NCBI GenBank assembly: GCA_003245715.1
Contig: QKCJ01000060.1
Coordinates: 62,001-126,000 of the forward strand
From: a bacterium
GTDB taxonomy: Bacteria; Planctomycetota; SZUA-567
Direction of reading: 5' to 3'
DNA: 64,000 bases
Made by a program: the position numbers and the translations under genes. Each line of letters opens with the position of its first letter. Position 1 is the first letter of the stretch. This document shows, in pieces, positions 52,696 through 61,858 of this stretch. A model generated the notes under the pieces. That model searched no databases, was not told where the DNA came from, and was given only the letters and a program-made list of their open reading frames with translations.

Positions 52696-54402
52696 ATGCA
52701 AATTGAAAATACGGCAGAGCAGCCGAAAGTGAAGAAGAAAAGTAATAAAAAGAAGATCATCGGGACTTTTTTATTAACATTTTTTAGTGTAATCGTTGTT
52801 TTTGTGGTCTGGCTTTTTTATCCGATTGATCCGCCGGCCTATTCATTACGGGGGTATTTGCCGGAAAGTTCGGCGATTTCCCTGGAGCTGCATGACCTTG
52901 ACGGCCTTGGCGGGGAGTTGCAGAGAAGGGAGCTGTTCGCGCAGTTAAAGCAGCTGCCCATCTGGCCTGAAATCGTTGAGATCGCCAGAAAAAACAAGGT
53001 CGCGGATCTGGAGGCTAATTACGACAAGGCCGTAAGCGAGACCTTCCGTCTGCTCAATGAGTCCTCGCTGATCCACAACCGGGTCAAGGCCATCGCCCTC
53101 TCGGTTCTCGGGATCAAGGGTGAGAATTTCTGCGCGGTACTCTACCTTGACAACATCGGTATCATCCCCTTCAAACTGGCCTACTCACTGGGGCCAAAAT
53201 CAAGAGTCAGCAATATTGATTATGTCACTATCCCCCTTGAGAAGGATCTGCGTTTTCTCGGGCATGACCGGTTGTATCTGCGCCTTATCCCCAAAAGCCG
53301 GATCGCAGTTCTCAGTACCATAAGTTCAGCCTTTATAAATCCGTCCGGTAAAACAAGAGAGGTTGAAACCACCTACCGTTCCGGTAAGCAAAAGGCTGTG
53401 GAGCTTGACTTTAATCTTCCGGTCAGGAATGTGATTACGCCGTATCTGAAAAATAGCGGTTATGAAAAATTTATCAAGGTGAAAAGTATCAAAGGCAGCG
53501 CGGTTTGCCTGATCGACAATTTCACGCTTGAGGCGGAGGTTAGCTTTAAACCCGGTGAGAAGGGCAGGCTTGAAAAGACCCGTTGCCTTGCGCTTGAGCT
53601 GGGGGCGACACCCGGCCTTGGTATCTCTGCCGCGCTGCCTGACTCAAAAATAAAATATTTGGCTGGCGAGGTGGCTAAAGCCGGTAATAATTTCAAACCG
53701 CTTACTGATTATTTCAGCAGTAACGCCACCGGCTCGGCACTGCTTGGCTTCTACCCCCAAACGCCGGAAATTGCCGGATCGTTGGGAGTGTTTTACTCGG
53801 TAGCCGACATCGAAGTATCAGCAAAAAAAATTCTCTCAGCCCTGAACCAGACCAAAGCAAATGTAATTAAAAGTAATAAAGACCTTTTGGCGAGAATGAT
53901 CCTTGAATCGATCAAGCCGCAGGCTCTGGGCCGGTTGTCTGGTAATGTTCTGCTTCCCGGCGTCAGTGCCAAAGACACCCTTGGTTGGGACTTTATGAAG
54001 ACTGCGGCTTCTGCTCAGGACAAAACCGGATACGGGGTTCTTTCCGTCGGTGAGATTTTACGCCGGCCGGCTCTGCTTGAGAAACAGGCTGAATTGATGC
54101 CGTTTGCCGAGTCCAGACTAAAATGGTTGCATTCGGCAGACGCGGTAAAAATTGCCAGGGATTACGCCTCAGGACAGATGCGCGAAGCTCTGGGACAATT
54201 CATGAATGCTAATGACCGCAAGAAATTTGATGAAATAATATATTACATAAATTTGGTAATTAAGACTCTCGATAGTCTCGATAATCTCGATGCGCATCTG
54301 AGTATTTCCGGATTTAAAAAGTCTGAAAATAACACTATAAATATCGCTAACACAGGATATAAACTGACAGTTAGCGGTTCGGGTAAATTAAGAATAAAGT
54401 AG
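52696..54402 (+). CDS. Membrane-anchored protein of unknown function
   Basis: 568 aa from ATG 52696; the longer frame upstream overlaps the divergent HEAT-like gene and was discarded. The N-terminus is Lys-rich (VKKKSNKKK), then a single span (IIGTFLLTFFSVIVVFVVWLF) and a large extracytoplasmic part beginning YPIDPPAYSLRGYLPESSAISLELHDLDGLGGEL. That opening, with regular beta/alpha alternation and repeated hydrophobic strands, resembles DUF3352-like proteins only loosely. No catalytic motif seen. A receiver-domain gene follows 94 bases downstream. Confidence 0.7.
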   Translation: MQIENTAEQPKVKKKSNKKKIIGTFLLTFFSVIVVFVVWLFYPIDPPAYSLRGYLPESSAISLELHDLDGLGGELQRRELFAQLKQLPIWPEIVEIARKNKVADLEANYDKAVSETFRLLNESSLIHNRVKAIALSVLGIKGENFCAVLYLDNIGIIPFKLAYSLGPKSRVSNIDYVTIPLEKDLRFLGHDRLYLRLIPKSRIAVLSTISSAFINPSGKTREVETTYRSGKQKAVELDFNLPVRNVITPYLKNSGYEKFIKVKSIKGSAVCLIDNFTLEAEVSFKPGEKGRLEKTRCLALELGATPGLGISAALPDSKIKYLAGEVAKAGNNFKPLTDYFSSNATGSALLGFYPQTPEIAGSLGVFYSVADIEVSAKKILSALNQTKANVIKSNKDLLARMILESIKPQALGRLSGNVLLPGVSAKDTLGWDFMKTAASAQDKTGYGVLSVGEILRRPALLEKQAELMPFAESRLKWLHSADAVKIARDYASGQMREALGQFMNANDRKKFDEIIYYINLVIKTLDSLDNLDAHLSISGFKKSENNTINIANTGYKLTVSGSGKLRIK

Positions 54403-54496
54403 TTTTTGGGTTTACGCGACGAGGCGGAAGTTATATAATAATTTTTAGTAGCGGCTTACGGTGAAATTTATTTACAGTATTCCTCAGGAGGCTTTA

Positions 54497-55531
54497 ATGC
54501 CTGAAGAAGTCCCGGAAGAAGGCTCACCTGCCATGCACAGGGTGTGGCCTTTTACTAGTGAGAAAGATGCGGTTCGTGCTGCGCAGCAGTATGTGTCGCT
54601 GAAAACCCCGTTGCCGCAGAAGAAAAAACTTCTTGACCGGTTGCTGGTTACTCATGAATTTGCCGTACAGGCGGCGCCGATTATTGTCGAGGCGGTTCAC
54701 CGTGAAGACATCTCCACCCGGCACACCTTTCTTGATTTCTTTGAGAGTCTGGTCAATGAAGGCAAGGACCTTTCAGTTATTTCTGAAGAGATCGCCAGAA
54801 TTATGGGTGATCCGAATTTTGCCCTGCGAGAGAAGGCGGCAAAGCTGCTGATGAAGATGGGGCCTTCGGCTGCGGGGGCTACGGTGCGAATCTTCAGTCT
54901 GCTGCGCAATAAAATGTCAGACATCCAGTTGAATGCGGTCAGGCTTCTTGGGCGTATCGGACCGGTCTGTGCCAAGCAGGCAATCCCCAAGATTGAGCAG
55001 ATGCTTAAGGGGGTTATTGATAAGGAGGTTAAGGACGCGGCCCGTGATACCCTTTTGATACTGCGTGGCGAGAAGGATGTTGAGGATGTTGTAATCAGTG
55101 ATGTTCCGGTGCGCGGGTCGAGTGACTATCCCGGTATTGCCGGAAAGAACATTCTGGTTGTTGACGACGAGGCCGGATTGCGGCGGATGCTTGCGAGTTC
55201 CTTCAGGAAGTTCGGCGCTAATGTCACTGAAGCGGTTGATGGCAAGGAAGCGTTTGACCTGATTAATTCTGATCTTGGTTTTGATGTTGTTCTGCTTGAC
55301 CTGATGCTGCCGATTATGAGCGGGGCCGAGATTCTGCGCCTTATCAGGCAGGACAAGAACATGATGGCTCTGCCTGTTTACATTATCAGCGCCCGGACAG
55401 AGCGCTCAATTCTCATGGCGATGGCCAAGCTTGATATTGCCGGTTATTTCATGAAGCCCTTTAAGATTCAGGAGATCCTGCAGCGGGTGAATTCAACCCT
55501 GTCTGACAGTTATGATGAGGGCTCCGAGTAG
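54497..55531 (+). CDS. HEAT-repeat/response-regulator receiver fusion
   Basis: 344 aa from ATG 54497 with AGGAGG 5 bases upstream; a GTG at 54461 is possible but unsupported. Residues 25-200 are helical HEAT-like repeats (ALREKAAKLLMKMGPSAAGA, IQLNAVRLLGRIGPVCAKQAIPKI). From about 214 there is a receiver: NILVVDDEAGLRRMLASSF, phosphoacceptor Asp in VVLLDLMLPIMSG, Thr/Ser in IISARTE and Lys in YFMKPFK. No DNA-binding output domain, so phosphorylation probably alters protein contacts through the HEAT part. The hybrid kinase 3.5 kb upstream is a candidate partner. Confidence 0.85.
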   Translation: MPEEVPEEGSPAMHRVWPFTSEKDAVRAAQQYVSLKTPLPQKKKLLDRLLVTHEFAVQAAPIIVEAVHREDISTRHTFLDFFESLVNEGKDLSVISEEIARIMGDPNFALREKAAKLLMKMGPSAAGATVRIFSLLRNKMSDIQLNAVRLLGRIGPVCAKQAIPKIEQMLKGVIDKEVKDAARDTLLILRGEKDVEDVVISDVPVRGSSDYPGIAGKNILVVDDEAGLRRMLASSFRKFGANVTEAVDGKEAFDLINSDLGFDVVLLDLMLPIMSGAEILRLIRQDKNMMALPVYIISARTERSILMAMAKLDIAGYFMKPFKIQEILQRVNSTLSDSYDEGSE

Positions 55532-55548
55532 GACAATAACCGCAGTAA

Positions 55549-56403
55549 TCAGCCGTAGGAAAAATTCTTTTCTTTTTTTGGTGTCCGGCCGGTTACTGAC
55601 CTGAAGACATGATTGAAGCGGCTCTGACTTGAGAAGCCGCATGAGAGGGCGATCTGCGCGAGAGGCAGGTCGCTTTTGTGTATCAGGTCAAGGGCGTTGT
55701 TGATGCGTACCCGGTTGAGGTGTTCCTTGAAGGTGCAGCCTACTTCAGCCTTGAAGACGGCGTGGAAGTGGCTGCGGCTCATGCAGGAGATGCGCATCAG
55801 GTCCTCAACCTCTAGATTGTTCATATACTGCCCGTCAATAAAATTAAGCACATCCCTGATGCGGTCATTGGTCTTGTAGTCGCTGAAGTTTGCCGTGAGT
55901 TTTTCCTTGCCCTGCCAGTTGCGGTAAAGCGTGAGAATCAGTTCGAGAAATTTTATTTTAAGCGCGCAGTTCCAGCCATGCTGGCGGCTGAGACATTCTC
56001 CCTCCATGGCGTAGAGTATGTCGCGAATTTCGAGTTTTGTCTCAAGGCTGAGGGGAAGGCTGTTATTGCCGATGCGGGTGTAATTGTTGAGGGCTTTAAT
56101 GATACTGAGCGCGTCCTTGTCTCCCTGAATGCTGGAGCTGAGGTGTTCTTCCGAAATATAAAGGACCAGATTTGGGCAGCCTTCATAAACCGCGCTGCGG
56201 CAGAAGTGCGGTTGTCCTGCGGGAAAGTAAAAGACATCGGCAACGTACGTGGGCATTTCAAGGTCTTGTGCGTAATGTATCGCCACTGCTTCATCGGCGG
56301 AAACTTTACTTTCAGGTTTTAGGCAAACGAAGAACTCGTGAAAATTATGTGTGTGCTGCAGCCCCATGTGCGGGCCCACTCTTGACTGGAAACAGTATAG
56401 CAT
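55549..56403 (-). CDS. AraC-family transcriptional regulator
   Basis: 284 aa from ATG 56403 (MLYCFQSRVGPHMGLQHTHNFHE), with AGGG 8 bases upstream. The N-terminal cupin sensor has HTHNFHEFFV and VFYFPAGQPHFC. The C-terminal DNA-binding part has NLEVEDLMRISCMSRSHFHAVFKAEVGCTFKEHLNRVR and LPLAQIALSCGFSSQSRFNHVFRSVTGRTPKK. It is divergent from a Gfo/Idh/MocA and ThuA-like gene pair, which it probably controls; a palindrome lies between them at 56464-56492. Confidence 0.9.
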   Translation of the reverse strand: MLYCFQSRVGPHMGLQHTHNFHEFFVCLKPESKVSADEAVAIHYAQDLEMPTYVADVFYFPAGQPHFCRSAVYEGCPNLVLYISEEHLSSSIQGDKDALSIIKALNNYTRIGNNSLPLSLETKLEIRDILYAMEGECLSRQHGWNCALKIKFLELILTLYRNWQGKEKLTANFSDYKTNDRIRDVLNFIDGQYMNNLEVEDLMRISCMSRSHFHAVFKAEVGCTFKEHLNRVRINNALDLIHKSDLPLAQIALSCGFSSQSRFNHVFRSVTGRTPKKEKNFSYG

Positions 56404-56447
56404 GATAAACCCTGAAAAATGAACCCTGAAAACAAGTGAACTTACAT

Positions 56448-56475
56448 ACAATATTCTAAATATGATTGCATTCAA
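56448..56475 (-). promoter_or_regulatory. Candidate promoter of the AraC-family gene
   Basis: On the minus strand, -35 TTGAAT (56470-56475), a 16-base spacer and -10 TATTGT (56448-56453). It overlaps the left arm of the palindrome at 56464-56492, which would suit autorepression. Confidence 0.4.
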
Positions 56476-56492
56476 GGGCAATACTTGCAATC
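56464..56492. promoter_or_regulatory. Palindromic operator candidate
   Basis: GATTGCA (56464-56470) and TGCAATC (56486-56492), perfect inverted 7-mers with 15 bases between, in the region between divergent araC-type and Gfo/Idh/MocA genes. The two arms are 22 bases apart centre to centre, about two helical turns. Confidence 0.45.
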
Positions 56493-56621
56493 AGATATTT
56501 CGACAAAAAAAACATACACCAGCGAAATACTAATTTTACGGTTGGGAGTAAAGTCTGTTTATGGTTGTTGCTAGAGCGTCTTTAAAATTATTTCCGTTTA
56601 TAAAAAAAAGGTTGGTGTTTT

Positions 56622-57671
56622 ATGATTAAAGTAGCGGTGGTTGGAACCGGTGGCATGGCCAAGAGCCATGTGGAGAATTTCAAGAAGATCAAAGGTTGCA
56701 AGGTTGTTGCGGGGGTTGATGTCAACCAGCAGCGGGCTGAGGAGTTCTGCAAAACGCACGGGATTGCCCAGGCGTATAGCAGTGTCAGTGACCTGCTGAA
56801 AAGTTGTGACTTTGACGCGGCAACAGTCGTTACCCCTGATGCGTTTCATGTTGGCTGTTCACTTCCGCTCCTGAAAGCCGGCAAGCATGTACTCTGTGAA
56901 AAACCGCTCGCGCCGGTTGCCAGTGAAGCGAAAAAACTTGTGACGGCCGCAAAGAAAGCGGGCGTCATCAATATGGTAAACCTCTCCTACCGCCGTTCCT
57001 GTGCGCTGCAGGAGATCAATAAAATTGTCGCCTCAGGAAAGCTCGGCGCTATCCGCCACTTTGAGGCGAATTATCTTCAGGCCTGGCTGCCTTCAAAAAT
57101 CTGGGGTGACTGGCGTACCTGTGAGGGCTGGCTCTGGCGGCTGTCAGAGGGGCATGGCAGCAAGGGCGTGCTTGGCGATGTCGGCGTGCATATCACTGAC
57201 CTCGCAACCTTTGCGGCTAATGACTCGGTAAAGACCGTCAACGGTGAGCTTAAGACTTTCCACAAGGCCAAGGGCGACAGAATCGGCGAGTACAAGCTTG
57301 ATGCCAATGATTCGGCGTATATGCGTGTTGAGCTTGCCGGTGGCGGGGTTGGCACTATCTGCGCCACCCGCTGGGCTTCAGGGCAGCCTAACTCACTGAC
57401 TCTACGGCTTTATGGAGAGAAAGGCGGTATCCGTCTTGACCTTGACAAGTCATATGATGAGTATGAAATCTGCATGGGCGCTAATCTTGACAAGTGTAAG
57501 TGGCAGACGGTCAAGGCCAGGAAGTCTCCGAGTATTTACGAACGTTTCATCAGCAGTATCAAGAGCGGCAAGAATGACCAGCCTGATTTTGTCCGCGGCT
57601 GGGAGGTGCAGAAGGTGCTTGACGCCTGCATCAAGTCTGACAAGGAAAAGAAGACAATCACTCTTCGTTAA
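56622..57671 (+). CDS. Gfo/Idh/MocA-family oxidoreductase
   Basis: A 349-aa protein. The N-terminal Rossmann fold is VAVVGTGGMAKSHVENF, with VTPDAFHVGCSLPLLKAGKHVLCEKPLA (the EKP motif with catalytic Lys) and the C-terminal barrel including HFEANYLQAWLPSK and GDVGVHITDLATFA (His of the active site). It oxidises or reduces a sugar or inositol-like substrate with NAD(P). It is followed 54 bases later by a ThuA-like gene, a pairing common in Planctomycetes and Lentisphaerae sugar loci. Confidence 0.92.
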   Translation: MIKVAVVGTGGMAKSHVENFKKIKGCKVVAGVDVNQQRAEEFCKTHGIAQAYSSVSDLLKSCDFDAATVVTPDAFHVGCSLPLLKAGKHVLCEKPLAPVASEAKKLVTAAKKAGVINMVNLSYRRSCALQEINKIVASGKLGAIRHFEANYLQAWLPSKIWGDWRTCEGWLWRLSEGHGSKGVLGDVGVHITDLATFAANDSVKTVNGELKTFHKAKGDRIGEYKLDANDSAYMRVELAGGGVGTICATRWASGQPNSLTLRLYGEKGGIRLDLDKSYDEYEICMGANLDKCKWQTVKARKSPSIYERFISSIKSGKNDQPDFVRGWEVQKVLDACIKSDKEKKTITLR

Positions 57672-57725
57672 GAATAAAAATAAATTCTGATTACTGGTAG
57701 TTTTAATAAAAAAAAGGAAAATAAA

Positions 57726-58508
57726 ATGGCAACCAAAGTTACTATCTGGAATGAGTTTCGTCACGAGAAGACCAAAGACGCGGTTAAAAAGCTTTATCCT
57801 GAAGGGATGCACAAGGTCATCGGCGACGCGCTCGCCAAGACCGGTGATTTTGAAATCACCCTGGCTGCACTTGACGACCCGGAGCATGGCCTGACTGAAG
57901 AAGTGCTCGCTAATACCGACACCCTTGTCTGGTGGGGACACTGCGCGCATGGCGAGGTCAAGGAGGAGATTGTTGACCGGGTACAGCAGCGGGTACTTGA
58001 GGGGATGGGGCTGGTGGTTCTGCACTCGGGTCACTTCTCAAAGATCTTCCGCCGGATGCTTGGCACTAACTGCTCGCTCAAATGGCGTGAAGTTGCCGAG
58101 CGTGAACGCCTCTGGAATCTCGCCCCGTCGCACCCGATCACTGAAGGTATCGGCGAGTATATCGAGCTTCCCAATACCGAGATGTACGGCGAACGTTTTG
58201 ATATCCCCGAGCCGGACAAGCTAATTTTTGTCTCATGGTTTGAAGGCGGCGAGGTCTTCCGCAGCGGCTGTGTCTTTGAGCGCGGTAACGGACGTATCTT
58301 CTACTTCCGCCCCGGTCATGAGACCTATCCGATTTTCTACAACGAGCAGGTGCTGAAGGTTATCGCTAACAGCTGCAAGTGGTGCGCCCAGACCGTGAAA
58401 ATCTCAACCGTCAACGCCCCGCACTGCCCTGAGCCGCTTGAGAAGATTGAAGAAAAGGATATCGTTTTCGGTTCAGCCGGGATTTCCCAGACCGCAGACA
58501 AGCTCTAA
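57726..58508 (+). CDS. ThuA-like protein (trehalose utilisation domain)
   Basis: A 260-aa protein with AAGGA 6-7 bases upstream of the ATG. Features include [56 protein letters not shown] and [32 protein letters not shown], all typical of the ThuA family, a class-I-glutamine-amidotransferase-like fold. ThuA is implicated in trehalose/disaccharide catabolism with the ThuB oxidoreductase, and this gene follows a Gfo/Idh/MocA gene, as thuA and thuB pair. The exact substrate is unknown. Confidence 0.88.
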   Translation: MATKVTIWNEFRHEKTKDAVKKLYPEGMHKVIGDALAKTGDFEITLAALDDPEHGLTEEVLANTDTLVWWGHCAHGEVKEEIVDRVQQRVLEGMGLVVLHSGHFSKIFRRMLGTNCSLKWREVAERERLWNLAPSHPITEGIGEYIELPNTEMYGERFDIPEPDKLIFVSWFEGGEVFRSGCVFERGNGRIFYFRPGHETYPIFYNEQVLKVIANSCKWCAQTVKISTVNAPHCPEPLEKIEEKDIVFGSAGISQTADKL

Positions 58509-58540
58509 AACGCCCCTGCGCAGAAGCTAGAAATGCAAAA

Positions 58541-58580
58541 AGGGTTGCCGCTCATTTTTTTGTGGCAACCCTCTTCTATT
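58541..58580 (+). terminator. Intrinsic terminator after the ThuA-like gene
   Basis: 9-bp stem AGGGTTGCC / GGCAACCCT (extended by GC/GT pairs) with a T-rich loop, followed by CTTCTATTT. Confidence 0.65.
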
Positions 58581-58617
58581 TGCTATGGCAAAAAGTTTTG
58601 CGTCCGTGCGCCGTGAA

Positions 58618-58647
58618 TAAAAAAAGCCCCGCTCAGAAGAGCAGGGC
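58618..58647 (-). terminator. Intrinsic terminator downstream of gcvH
   Basis: On the minus strand, 9-bp stem GCCCTGCTC / GAGCGGGGC with a TTCT loop, then seven T residues. It lies 129 bases beyond the gcvH stop; the bases between hold no recognisable gene. Confidence 0.8.
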
Positions 58648-58776
58648 ATCGGCGTTGTTGTGTCTTACTTCATCAGCAGATCTGGCATGAGGCTCAAGCT
58701 GAGAAATGCTGATAAGAATTATGTTCGCCCGGCAAGGCAGTCTGCCAGAGCCAGCAGCGTAATTCTGTGTCCGCGC

Positions 58777-59163
58777 TTAGAGGTCGGCCAGCAGGTCTTC
58801 ATAATCCTCAGGTTGCAGAAGTTCGTCCTTGTCCGGTTGTTCTTCCATTTCGATACGGAAGATCCAGCCAGCGCCGTAAGGGTCACTGTTGACTGCGCCC
58901 GGTTCATCTTCAAGTTCACTGTTGACCTCGATGATCTTGCCGGCAACCGGTGCGTAGACCGGGCTTGAAGCCTTTACTGATTCGATAGTGCAGACCTCGT
59001 CGCCGACATTGACAACCATCTCGTCTTCAGGAAGTTCAACAAAGGTAATATCGCCAAGTTCAGTCTGTGCATGATCCGTAACACCGACAGTGGCAATGTT
59101 TTCTTCAAAGCTGACCCACTCGTGGTCTTTGGTGTAAAATACTTCAGATGAAATTTCACTCAT
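58777..59163 (-). CDS. gcvH: Glycine cleavage system H protein
   Basis: A 128-aa protein with GGGAG 6 bases before the ATG. It has the family core YTKDHEWVSFEENIATVGVTDHAQTELGDI, with lipoylated Lys in the motif ESVKASSPVYAPVAG, and DPYGAGWIFRIEM at the C-terminus. The lipoyl arm shuttles the aminomethyl group between the P, T and L proteins. It follows gcvT by 124 bases on the same strand. gcvP is not seen downstream within the window. Confidence 0.97.
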   Translation of the reverse strand: MSEISSEVFYTKDHEWVSFEENIATVGVTDHAQTELGDITFVELPEDEMVVNVGDEVCTIESVKASSPVYAPVAGKIIEVNSELEDEPGAVNSDPYGAGWIFRIEMEEQPDKDELLQPEDYEDLLADL

Positions 59164-59287
59164 TGTGGTCTCCCTGTTTATGCGGGCCGAGGTTGTTAAT
59201 TTATAAGTAAGAACTGGAAAATTCTGTAAGATTCATTTTTCTCAATCAGTTTATACGATAAAAACGTACCCCTATAATCCCCTCTTG

Positions 59288-60418
59288 TCAAGCAAGATTT
59301 TGGCCATTTTTTCGTAAATTTTCGCATTTATAGAACGGCAACTTCGTAACTCTTGCCATTTCAGGTTTTGAACGGATATCAATTGCCACCTGTTCGCCGA
59401 TTTCTGCGAATTCCGGGTTGATATAAGCCAGCGCAATATTGCCGCCAACGGTAGGCGCGGGGCCGCCTGAGGTGACAACGCCGATCGTCTTTCCTTCAGG
59501 TGAAGTAACCTCAAAGCCCTGACGCGGGGTGCGCCGCCCTTCGATGGTCAGACCGCATAAGACCTGCGCTTTAGCACTTTCATTTTCTGCAAAGTTCTTC
59601 AGCGCTGCCTTGCCGGGGAAGTCCTCATCTTTATCCAGCGAGACAAAACGTTTAAAGCCAGCTTGCAGCGGATTGGTCCCACGGCTCAGTTCATGGCCGT
59701 AGAGCGGCAGTCCGGCCTCAAGGCGTAACGTGTCACGCGCGCCAAGTCCGCAGGGGATAAGCCCGTGTTCCTCACCAGCCTGCAGCGTGGAATACCAGAG
59801 CTGTCCCACAACGTCCGCGTCAATGAAAAACTCCACACCCGGCGAGCCGGTATAGCCTGAACGGCTCAGGATAAGTGTCGCGCCCTGCCACTCGGTTACA
59901 ATAAATGAATAAAACGGCAGGGTGCGGAAATCAACCCCGGTTATTTTTTCGACAATTATGTGCGCGTTAGGCCCCTGAATATCAATCTTGCCGGTCTTCT
60001 CGCTCTGATTGTCTAGTACATTTCCTTCCGGCAGATATTTGAGCAGAAACTCGTAATCGCCCTCAATATCGCCCGCATTAACGCAGATCATTGCCTCCGT
60101 GTCAGAGATGATGAAGACCACCGCGTCGTCAACCACAGTTCCGTCTTCGGCGGTAATAAATGTATAACGCATCCGGCCGTCCTTGAGATTGGTGAAATCT
60201 CCGCAGAGGATGGTGTTGAGCGTTTTGCGCACATCCGGCGACTCAAGCATGAACTCACCCATATGACAGGTATCAAAGATCCCCGCCTTCTCGCGCACCG
60301 CCGTGTGTTCAGCCAGGATTCCGGTCTTGTACTGCACCGGCATCGCCCACCCGTTAAAATCAATAATTCTTGCACCAAGCTCAGAATGAGCATCATAAAG
60401 CAGAGTCTGCTTTGGCAT
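59288..60418 (-). CDS. gcvT: Glycine cleavage system T protein (aminomethyltransferase)
   Basis: A 376-aa protein. It starts [30 protein letters not shown], with GGGAG 6-7 bases upstream. Features: [23 protein letters not shown], the folate site with [28 protein letters not shown] and the C-terminal [21 protein letters not shown]. It transfers the methylene group to tetrahydrofolate, releasing ammonia. Its leader carries the hairpin element also found before lptB; I see no glycine riboswitch. Confidence 0.97.
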   Translation of the reverse strand: MPKQTLLYDAHSELGARIIDFNGWAMPVQYKTGILAEHTAVREKAGIFDTCHMGEFMLESPDVRKTLNTILCGDFTNLKDGRMRYTFITAEDGTVVDDAVVFIISDTEAMICVNAGDIEGDYEFLLKYLPEGNVLDNQSEKTGKIDIQGPNAHIIVEKITGVDFRTLPFYSFIVTEWQGATLILSRSGYTGSPGVEFFIDADVVGQLWYSTLQAGEEHGLIPCGLGARDTLRLEAGLPLYGHELSRGTNPLQAGFKRFVSLDKDEDFPGKAALKNFAENESAKAQVLCGLTIEGRRTPRQGFEVTSPEGKTIGVVTSGGPAPTVGGNIALAYINPEFAEIGEQVAIDIRSKPEMARVTKLPFYKCENLRKNGQNLA

Positions 60419-60437
60419 ATCTTACTCCCTTTTTTAA

Positions 60438-60496
60438 ATTCCCGCGGTGCAACTGAAATACCCAGCCCGCCCGCATCGCCGCGGGGACAGAGATGA
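60438..60496 (-). repeat. Hairpin-forming intergenic element, copy 2 (gcvT leader)
   Basis: On the minus strand this starts TCATCTCTGTCC and ends GCACCGCGGGAAT, 19 bases before the gcvT start. The 12-mer and 13-mer at its ends are identical to those of the lptB-leader copy, while the middle (GGGTATTTCAG against GGGATATCAG) is similar but not identical. The CCCGCGGC...GCACCGCGGG arms can pair into a GC-rich stem. Confidence 0.65.
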
Positions 60497-60523
60497 ATGA
60501 CCCAATCAAAGCCTCTCTGTTTT

Positions 60524-60553
60524 GATTCCCGCGCTGCAACCTGAAAAATCAGC
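60524..60553 (-). repeat. Partial third copy of the hairpin element
   Basis: Reads TTTTTCAGGTTGCAGCGCGGGAATC on the minus strand within this span, matching the 3' half of copies 1 and 2 with a few changes. It lies directly upstream of copy 2, so the gcvT leader may hold a degenerate tandem. Confidence 0.4.
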
Positions 60554-60697
60554 AAACTCACACTACCGCATGGTTACAGATGCACAAAGTATTGTGGGAT
60601 ATTATTTCTGCCGACGGATAAAAAATTATACAAAAGCGATTTTATGCAAATCGCGCGACTTTTACAGGCTTAATTCTGAAAAAAAAACAGCAGGTTT

Positions 60698-61480
60698 TCA
60701 GCGCCCCAGACGCAGGCGGTAGGCCGAATGTTCGTCAAGGATTGGATGGGCGTTGATCTTGGCCACAGTGCTTTCAACATCATATTCAACACGCTGCCAG
60801 GTTACCAGGTTGTTTTCGATAATGACATAACAGGAGCGGATATCGTGGTCGCGCGGCTGGCCGACACTCCCGACATTGATGATCGCCTTGCGCTCCGATA
60901 GCGGGTAACACGCGTCAGGAAGATCGTCAACCATGATAAACATATCCCCGTCGTCCTCCACCACTCCCGGGAAATGTGTATGCCCCACAAACGCCCATCT
61001 GCGGCTCATTGCCGAGAAGATACTCTCAAGCTTGAAGGGGTCCATCTCGGGGTCTGAAGGGAGTACGTACTCGGTTATCGGCTGGCGGGGTGAACCGTGC
61101 ATGAACTCAAAATCATCAAGTTCGTAGAGCGGCATGAGGTTTTCAAGGAATTTCCAGCGCCTGAGCTTGTCGGTGTCTGTCTCGTCGGGAGCCGGGCGCA
61201 TCATCTCGCGGACATAATCAACCGCAGCCTTGGCTACGGGATTGAAGCCTTCCGCGTGATGCAGAGTCGCGTAATCATGATTGCCGCAAAGATTGGTCGT
61301 ACATCTCTGTTCAAGCAGGTCGATACATAATTCCGGATCAGGGCCATAGCCGACACTGTCACCAAGATTGATGATTATGTCAACGTTTTTAGCCTGGATA
61401 TCTGCCATTACCGCGGTAAGCGCCTCAATATTACCGTGTACGTCAGAAATCAGCGCGATTTTTTTCCCAGCACTAAGCAA
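60698..61480 (-). CDS. Calcineurin-like metallophosphoesterase (YfcE/MJ0936-type)
   Basis: 260 aa read from a TTG at 61480 (LSAGKKIALISDVHGN), with GGGGAGAG 6-8 bases upstream. All five metal motifs are present: SDVHGN, NLGDSVGYGP, LCGNHDYA, FMHGS and FVGHTHFPG, then GSVGQPRD. This single-domain type acts on phosphodiesters or phosphomonoesters; the substrate is not determinable. It lies 147 bases downstream of the NifU-like gene. Confidence 0.92.
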   Translation of the reverse strand: MLSAGKKIALISDVHGNIEALTAVMADIQAKNVDIIINLGDSVGYGPDPELCIDLLEQRCTTNLCGNHDYATLHHAEGFNPVAKAAVDYVREMMRPAPDETDTDKLRRWKFLENLMPLYELDDFEFMHGSPRQPITEYVLPSDPEMDPFKLESIFSAMSRRWAFVGHTHFPGVVEDDGDMFIMVDDLPDACYPLSERKAIINVGSVGQPRDHDIRSCYVIIENNLVTWQRVEYDVESTVAKINAHPILDEHSAYRLRLGR

Positions 61481-61569
61481 TTTAATGCTCTCCCCAACCC
61501 TGAAACTTATAACGCAGCCAGATTTTTTGCCATGACCGCGGGTATTTCCTGAAATCCTAATAGAATCAA

Positions 61570-61599
61570 CGGGCAGCCCGCATGCGAGTGAACTGCCCG
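61570..61599 (-). terminator. Hairpin downstream of the NifU-like gene
   Basis: On the minus strand, perfect 7-bp stem CGGGCAG / CTGCCCG with a 16-base loop, followed only by TTGATTCTATT. The weak T tract leaves it open whether it terminates or merely stabilises the transcript end. Confidence 0.4.
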
Positions 61600-61627
61600 G
61601 TAAATAAATAGTCCGATAATCACCAGA

Positions 61628-61858
61628 TCATTTGACTGCAATAACCTCGGTAATCTCAGGCACAACCTGACAGATACGCGCTTCAACACCCTGCTTCATG
61701 GTGATGGCCGCGTGCGGACAGCCACTGCAGGCTCCCTGAAGACGTACCTTAACCACTGTTCCCTCAAGTGAAACAAATTCAATATCACCGCCGTCACCCT
61801 GGAGCATTGGACGGATTTCCTCAATTGTAGCCTTAACTTTGCTCTCAAGATCATCCAT
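61628..61858 (-). CDS. NifU C-terminal-domain iron-sulfur scaffold protein
   Basis: A 76-aa protein consisting solely of the NifU C-terminal domain: VKATIEEIRPMLQGDGGDIEFV, then LQGACSGCPHAAITMKQGVE, with the CxxC cluster-binding pair, and VPEITEVIAV. Such Nfu-type proteins carry and deliver [4Fe-4S] clusters. TAAGGA precedes the ATG by about 8 bases. It fits an organism with radical-SAM and other Fe-S enzymes. Confidence 0.95.
   Translation of the reverse strand: MDDLESKVKATIEEIRPMLQGDGGDIEFVSLEGTVVKVRLQGACSGCPHAAITMKQGVEARICQVVPEITEVIAVK

Noticed and set aside
60419-60520. Glycine riboswitch upstream of gcvT
   Set aside because: The leader has no recognisable glycine-aptamer core, and its conserved sequence is shared with the unrelated lptB leader.
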